Assembly (NCBI GenBank): GCA_963170055.1
Contig: CAUJGJ010000318.1
Span: 138,201-163,200, forward strand
Source of the DNA: Halisarca cf. caerulea
Lineage: Eukaryota > Porifera > Demospongiae > Chondrillida > Halisarcidae
Direction of reading: 5' to 3'
Length of the DNA: 25,000 nt
Made by a program: the position numbers and the translations under genes. Shown piece after piece: positions 19,461 to 25,000 of this stretch. Position 1 is the stretch's first letter. Each line of letters begins with the position of its first letter. Below the pieces are notes generated by a model. It saw only the letters and a list, made by a program, of their open reading frames with translations. It did no database searches and was not told the DNA's origin.

Positions 19461-19970
19461 GTGCCTATCTGGTATAGGACATGTACCAAAAGTGCACCTC
19501 ATTATGTAGAAAACACTTATTAAAATATTTTTTTTAAAGTTACAGCATGGTATTATCTATATGGTTACAGAAATTGATGGTGCCTGTTCCAGATACTGTT
19601 ACTTTAATTATAGCAAATAATAACAGTAGAAGAGAATTTAATATATACAAGTTGGTGTTCGGCTGCTAATTTGCAAATGTGCTATGTGCCATATTGAACT
19701 GAGCTCAAATAGAAGCTGGGCTTCTATTTTTTGGACATATATGGGGATTACTGTTACCCCATGAGACATTAGGTGTTGCTAAATGACTCTAGTAAGACTT
19801 GTTATCGTTTCTGCGAGGATGTGACATAATCAAGTATAATGAAAATTGTCAGATGTATGTGAGAATGTAAATCTGTCACCAGAATGTGTTTTCTTGGCAG
19901 CTAGTGTGGCTTAGGGCAGGGGGTATCAACAATGTACTGTCAAAATAGGAGTTCTGCACATATATGCTTA

Positions 19971-20099
19971 CCATAGTGGAAATTTTCAATGGAATCCCCT
20001 ATCCAGGAAGGAGCAATAACAGCCACCTCCTTGCTTTCCTAACATGGTTGTATGTGGCCCTTTAATTCCTTGGTAGTGGATTCCATTAGAAATTTCCAT
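19971..20099. repeat. Short foldback element
   Basis: gtggaaattttcaatggaat (from 19976) and ggattccattagaaatttcc (20078-20097) are inverted copies with few mismatches, enclosing about 80 bases. Confidence 0.6.
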
Positions 20100-20143
20100 A
20101 TCATTCCCCTATGTAGTGACCCCTGTCTTGTCACACCAAATCT

Positions 20144-20275
20144 TGTCCCCCCTAAAAGTTGTCCGGCTTGGGCGCTTATTGAATACAAACTCTATACCGT
20201 CGAGGCGTTAGGGTTAGGGTTGGGTTAGGGTTTAGTATTGATGAAACGATAGGGGGACAACTTACGGCAGGGGAC
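20144..20275. mobile_element. Small TIR element containing telomere-like TTAGGG repeats
   Basis: The left end gtcccccctaaaagttgtcc and the complemented right end gtcccctgccgtaagttgtc are similar inverted repeats. Between them, 20208-20233 reads as four TTAGGG-like units (gttagggttagggttgggtt, then agggttt). Confidence 0.5.
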
Positions 20276-20522
20276 CATTCACGGCATTACAGTCTAACAA
20301 TAGCTGAAATCTACTTATAATGACATTGTTTTTATCAAATTCCACTTGTTGCATATGCATGCAAGAGTATTATCACTTTGATTGTTCATTACAATTATTA
20401 AATATTGTTTTTGTTATTGTTCATTGCTGTTATCTTTATCATTTTACAATTTGACCTCCCTTTGATGCGTTTGAATGTAGATGACATCATGTTATTATTA
20501 TTGTTGTGTTTTTGTTCTGCAG

Positions 20523-23500
20523 AGTTTAACCCCTTCAATCCCAACCCTATTGTTCCTGGTGATTCAGACTTTATTGCGACTATGGAGGACATCCTGGAGT
20601 GCAGCCCAAGTTCACTGTGCACTTGTGTCCAAAACAGCTTCAATTCCCTCTCTTCAGCTGGATATGGTACTGTAGAGGGGCTGTACGAGATTTCTGTCTT
20701 TCAAAATCAATCCATTGCAGCTGGGGACTTTGTTCTGGCTCTGTTTGGGTCGAGTGCTGTCTTTGCACTACCCATTCTTGCGAATGTTGAAAGAATGAAC
20801 TTCAGCTGTACTTCTCAGACTCTGGATGCTCACACCTTCTCCACTACTGCTTATCACAGTCTCTTTCTCGACCTGCTCAACATTACTGATGTTTCTCTCA
20901 CCATTGGAGTACATGTATCGGCCACTGGGATACTGAGCTACTTGAAGCTGTTGGGAGTGCAGGGATGGGGAGGACTGCAATTTGACATTGATGTTGATTT
21001 GACCGACGATAACACATGGACTTTTGAAGCAAGCACTGCCGGAGATATTGCTCTAGTCTCTTTTGTCAATGATGCTTTCAATGCTAATTTCCCAAGCGAT
21101 CCAATCAAGACTACCATCTTGCTTACCAACCACAAATTCAATGGTATTGTCGATGTGGCGGCCGGATATGAGTTTTACCTTGTGGTCCGTGGCACTCTAC
21201 AGATTGGTAACTGGTTCCAGCATGATGTATGCATTGTAGTCCATCACATTCTGTCAGGAGGGCAGTCACCTAATGTGTTCATCATGACGGGATACACTGC
21301 TTTGAGCACTTTGTCCATCACCTTAGATTCCTTGATCTCGTCTCTGTCAGGGGTTAACATCAGTAGGTTGACATTTTTCAACAACTTGAACCTGAACAAC
21401 TATCACTTGACATTTGCAACTCCCAACTTTACTATAAGCAACGGTCGCCTGTCACAGCTGGATCTGCCGTTCATTCCCTCAGCCATTCGGAACAATTTGT
21501 CTGGTTTGGAGTTTGTGTTCGACCTGTCAGTCCCCACTTTGGGTGCGATCCAGCGCTGGGCACTGTCATACAGTTCTTCACTGAACACAGCTGTACTTCA
21601 TCCTGTGTCCACCGTCGACGACAATGTTCCTCTAGTCGACATGTTCTCCTTCATCTCCAACACGTTGACTGTTCCCACTGTCCCCCTTGTTGAAACTGAT
21701 GTTACCAATTTTGATGTTGTGGAAATTTCACTCCCTTTTGACGATCTTGAGAGCAGGGTGGTAATATCCATATCTCACACCATTGAAATAGTTGAAAATC
21801 TTATTTTGTTTGTTTCTGCAAATATTACTTTTCCCATTTCACTGAATGGTGGAGTGTCTCTCGGACAGTACATAATCAGTGGCCATTTTGATATTGCGCA
21901 AGTAGGCTTCAGTGCTACAATAGAATATGATAGGAGTTCGTATCAATGTAGGGGAAAAGCCGAGGGATTTCCCTCAGGAGTGAGTGGACTACTTGATATA
22001 TTCATACCTGGTCAAACGGTGAGGGACATTCAAGACTTCTTCAGTGCCTCTAGCAATAGTGTGGGAAAACGTGCTGCCGTTACAAGCTTTGGATCATCCC
22101 CCTTCGGTATTACCGACATTTTGATAAAGTTTCTACCACAGAGGTATGCCGAAGAACTTTGCTGGGATGGCACTGTTTACTCCGGGCAGTATGCCACAGT
22201 ACTTGGTGCTCTTTGTATCTTCAACTTACAAGATTACACTCTTGGATTCGATGTGACAGACTTTGTAGTGGCTAATTTCATTCACGGTACATTTGGAGAT
22301 CCAGTTTATCATGTGCCATTCTTTAATCAGAAGCTGGACACCATTTTGGTGTACTCTTCGTTTGATAGTGGCAAGCTGCCCTGGACAAGCCCAACCTATC
22401 GCTATTTGGAGCAGCGATCTCTTCTGAAGGGTGTGTCTTTCTACAGTGTTTCGTCTTGGCCTGATCCCTGTTCCACGGAATTCTGTATTAAGGCCAGGAG
22501 TTTGCTGGGGGCTAATGCTGTGTTCAATCTCTACACATACATCAGAAGCTTTGACCACCTGGTCCTTCAGGCAGGTCTGAATGATTTCATGTTTGGAGAT
22601 TTCAAAGTAACCAATGCTCTACTGCTGGTGGAATTCAAGAAACCGAACGTATTCATTGGTCTAAATGGAACAATTGAAATCCCTGATTATTCCCTACGGT
22701 TGGATGGAGCAATTCAATTGAAATACCCAACTCTTCAAATTGTTGCAGATTTCACTCTCAACTCCACCCTACCCACATGCACTGACGTTACTAGTGTTAT
22801 TTTGGAAAAGCCACCAAGCATCTTGAAAAAAGTGAAGATCGATTTCTGCTATGTCTACTTGTATGCTCGTCTGGGACAAGGTATCTCACGACCTTCAGCT
22901 AATTTTGGTCTAGTAGTGGGTATTGGAGACAGAAGTTGCTACAGATTGGAGTTAGCAGCATTTGCAGGAATGCTGAGTCCCAAACCAACTTCCACTTCAA
23001 ATCCAACAGAGTTTGAAGACAAGTACGTTTTAGCCGAAACTCATGATAAGATAACCCTGTTATCCATTATAGACATGCTATTCTGTACAAGGCTGTCCGG
23101 TTCTTTGTTGAGCTTCTTCTTGGACATTGGCTTTACTAGTGGTTTTACTGTCTCCACATCGACAGTGGAGTACACTGTGCCACAGACTGGACTCTACATC
23201 CGCAAAGGTTTGTACATCAGAGGAAGCTTTATGTTTCTGTGGAAATTCCACCGCTATGCAGAGCTGCACTTTGACCCACCAGATGTGATCGATATAAAGG
23301 TTGGACTACCACCTGTTAATCTTGCTGGAGGACTGATCAAGCTTGTAGAATCACGGACCAGGGACACGATTGGACCGTCTGTTCGGTTTGTACTAAGGAA
23401 CATTCCTTCCTTCAATTTTCTCTTAGAGTTGTCAGGTTATGCTCGTTTGTTGGGGATTGCTGCCGAAGGTAAACTGAGTATTTCACATGAACGTTGTTCA

Positions 23501-23663
23501 ATGTTCATTGCTGGTAGGATTTTCGGAGTCCTGAGTGCAGAACTAACAGTATACGCAAACTACGGCTCACTGCTGTCGGCAGATTGGGGAGTTCAAGGTG
23601 TCCTACAGTCAAATGTCCTAAAAGCAATCGAAGATGCTGTTGTGGCAGTCATCAAAGCTGCTG
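20523..23663 (+). CDS. Exon 13: 1047-residue extracellular region of unknown family
   Basis: One 3141-base phase 1-1 exon (residues 439-1485) has acceptor ttctgcag and donor GTGAGT at 23664. It opens with a Pro/Asn linker (FNPFNPNPIVPGD) and a Cys cluster (ECSPSSLCTC). Then come many alternating-hydrophobic, beta-like segments separated by loops. About nine N-glycosylation sequons are present (for example NQS, NFS, NIT, NIS, NFT, NLS, NGT, NST), with scattered cysteines and no strong membrane helix, as expected for secreted protein. The last 100 residues include GLIKLVESRTRD and the Gly/Ala-rich LSGYARLLGIAAEGKLS. A GKR site near 22067-22075 might be cleaved. I do not recognise the family. 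The frame runs on to a TAG at 23915, but the in-phase donor and matching exon 14 make the extension intronic. Confidence 0.88.
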
Positions 23664-24002
23664 GTGAGTTGGTCTCCATGCTGTCCAAATATCCTAGCAG
23701 TAGTCACTCCATAGTGTATACACTAGATCCACCATTAGTGGACCCTCTGAAGGAAGGACACAGTATAGTATGCTATATACATGAAGGAAATGCTGCTCGA
23801 ACTTTGTTTCTAAATGTATTCTTCCATTTGGTCCAGAGTGCTTACATTTTGAGCCCTGCCATAGAGCGTTACCTCCCCATGGACAACAGCACAACTAAGC
23901 ATATTAATTATATTTAGCATTTCCTTTATTCAGATGTTGTCTGTATGTCAATTTTTCCTTTCTTACGTGTATTTCATATATTGTTCATTCACTTCTACTC
24001 AG

Positions 24003-24206
24003 GTGACCTCGCCATGAAGGCTCTTGCTGTACCTCAAGAGGCAGTGAACAGAGCTCAGAGAGCATTTGACAGTGTCATTGGTATTCTGAGGTCTGCACAG
24101 AGCAAGGTGCAGAATGCTAGAAATAGGGTTGCAAATGAGCGAAGGAAGATCGGAGGATGGAGAAGGAAGCTAGATTCTTCATGCAGATACAAGAGATGTA
24201 GCAGAG
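24003..24206 (+). CDS. Exon 14: helical segment with start of the Cys cluster
   Basis: This is a 204-base phase 1-1 exon (residues 1486-1553) with acceptor ctactcag and donor GTATGT. It encodes an amphipathic, Ala/Arg/Gln-rich stretch (KALAVPQEAVNRAQRAFDS, then LRSAQSKVQNARNRV) that looks like a long helix, possibly coiled coil. It ends in a basic Cys-containing tail (WRRKLDSSCRYKRCSR). The helix continues from the end of exon 13 (VIKAAG), which supports the junction. Confidence 0.82.
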
Positions 24207-24375
24207 GTATGTGTACTGCAACTCCTCATACATGCACATTATGCTGATTGAACAATAGTGACATGTATATCACTTATAAGTACACAAAGGGAAGTGCACA
24301 CATTTTCTTTATCACTGTCTATCTCTGTCTCTTTCTCTCTCTGTTAACATCTCGCCCAGCTACCCCCTCTCTCCC

Positions 24376-24378
24376 TGT

Positions 24379-24451
<73 letters not shown>

Positions 24452-24453
24452 TG

Positions 24454-24548
<95 letters not shown>

Positions 24549-24570
24549 ACGCATGGGTGTGTATGTGTGT

Positions 24571-24634
<64 letters not shown>

Positions 24635-24646
24635 TGTGACGTGTGT

Positions 24647-24691
<45 letters not shown>
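24376..24691. repeat. Imperfect (TG)n microsatellite, intron 14
   Basis: About 315 bases of TG with short interruptions, ending 67 bases before the acceptor of exon 15. Confidence 0.97.
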
Positions 24692-24693
<2 letters not shown>

Positions 24694-24758
24694 CATGGTT
24701 GCATGTTTATGTAAGCAGAATTAATGTTGTGTTCTTATCCAATATTTTCTTCCTCTAG

Positions 24759-25000
24759 ATTGTGTTAAAGTCCTGTGTGGTTGTGGATGTGCTAAAAGAG
24801 TCTGGGGAGCATGTGTGTTACCCTGTATTAAATGGAGCAATTGCTGCTTCAGGATTCCAAATCCCATCTGTGTTGCCTACAATGCCGGATGTTTTGCTCT
24901 GAGAAAATCGTTTGAGCTGTTAATTCTAGCTGCGCAGGCTCTTCTGTTGGTTATTGAAGCAACATTAATCGTTCTTGAAGTTGCCTTAAAGACTGCAGAA
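24759..25000 (+). CDS. Exon 15 (partial): cysteine-rich module and hydrophobic helix
   Basis: The acceptor is cttcctctag; the frame is open to the window edge (residues 1554-1634). It begins DCVKVLCGCGCAKRVWGAC and contains a second group (PCIKWSNCCF, PICVAYNAGC). With exon 14 this makes 12 cysteines in about 50 residues. It then changes into an Ala/Leu/Glu helix (FELLILAAQALLLVIEATL). The helix carries acidic residues at regular spacing, so it is more likely amphipathic than membrane-spanning. The fold is unknown to me. The exon probably continues beyond 25000. Confidence 0.82.

Larger units (their letters stand above)
18160..20522. other. Intron 12, no exon found, several repeats
   Basis: Besides the repeats listed separately at 19280, 19971 and 20144, I see only AT-rich sequence. 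An isolated cagtggaacca near 18754 may be one end of a pogo-like element whose partner is lost. Confidence 0.5.

Noticed and set aside
20405..20522. ATG-initiated start of the large ORF
   Set aside because: These 118 bases are a T-rich intron end with a polypyrimidine-type tract and a clear ttctgcag acceptor at 20522; the ATG is chance.
23664..23917. Reading frame of the large exon continuing to a TAG at 23915
   Set aside because: A consensus GTGAGT donor at 23664 is in phase 1 and exon 14 (24003) joins in frame, continuing an Ala-rich helix. The extension is low-complexity and intron-like.

Overview
The window is animal genomic DNA. It is intron-rich, AT-rich, full of (TG)n/(CA)n microsatellites and small inverted-repeat transposons, and carries one large secreted extracellular-matrix-type gene on the + strand. 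A DIRS-type retroelement relic, many short TIR elements, phase-1 EGF exons and 0.1-3.9 kb introns suggest an early-branching marine metazoan. A sponge is my best guess, at low confidence.

Layout. 1-212 is a (CA)n tract. 1168-2690 is a decayed DIRS-like RNase H/tyrosine-recombinase region, itself hit by an 80-bp hairpin transposon. 3905-4672 is a 768-bp TIR element with an apparent 8-bp target duplication; inside it is a frameshifted relic of an ORF family known to me from invertebrate repeats. A TATA box at 5046 precedes exon 1 of the main gene (5156-5277, signal peptide). The gene runs off the right edge; I can trace 15 exons, 4902 coding bases and 1634 residues. Every intron from intron 3 onward is phase 1, and all joins keep frame.

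The predicted protein is, in order: signal peptide; an EMI-like cysteine domain (exons 1-3); four short EGF repeats (exons 4-7); five calcium-binding EGF repeats (exons 8-12), all matching the Asp/Asn beta-hydroxylation pattern; a 1047-residue, beta-rich, N-glycosylated region of unknown family encoded by one 3141-base exon (exon 13); a helical segment (exon 14); and a 12-cysteine module followed by a hydrophobic helix (exons 14-15, cut by the window end). The 5' half was built by exon duplication. EGF exons 4, 5 and 6-7 lie in three diverged tandem units, two of which hold degenerate second EGF exons. Exons 8 and 9 are a recent tandem copy.

The introns hold most of the other structure: adjacent pogo-like and Harbinger-like MITEs (7459-8039), a tRNA-related SINE, a 1.2-kb insertion containing a near-perfect 205-bp-arm inverted repeat (11015-11454), a 54-bp five-copy tandem array (15810-16076), a telomere-like motif inside a TIR element (20144-20275), and very long (TG)n tracts close to several splice sites.
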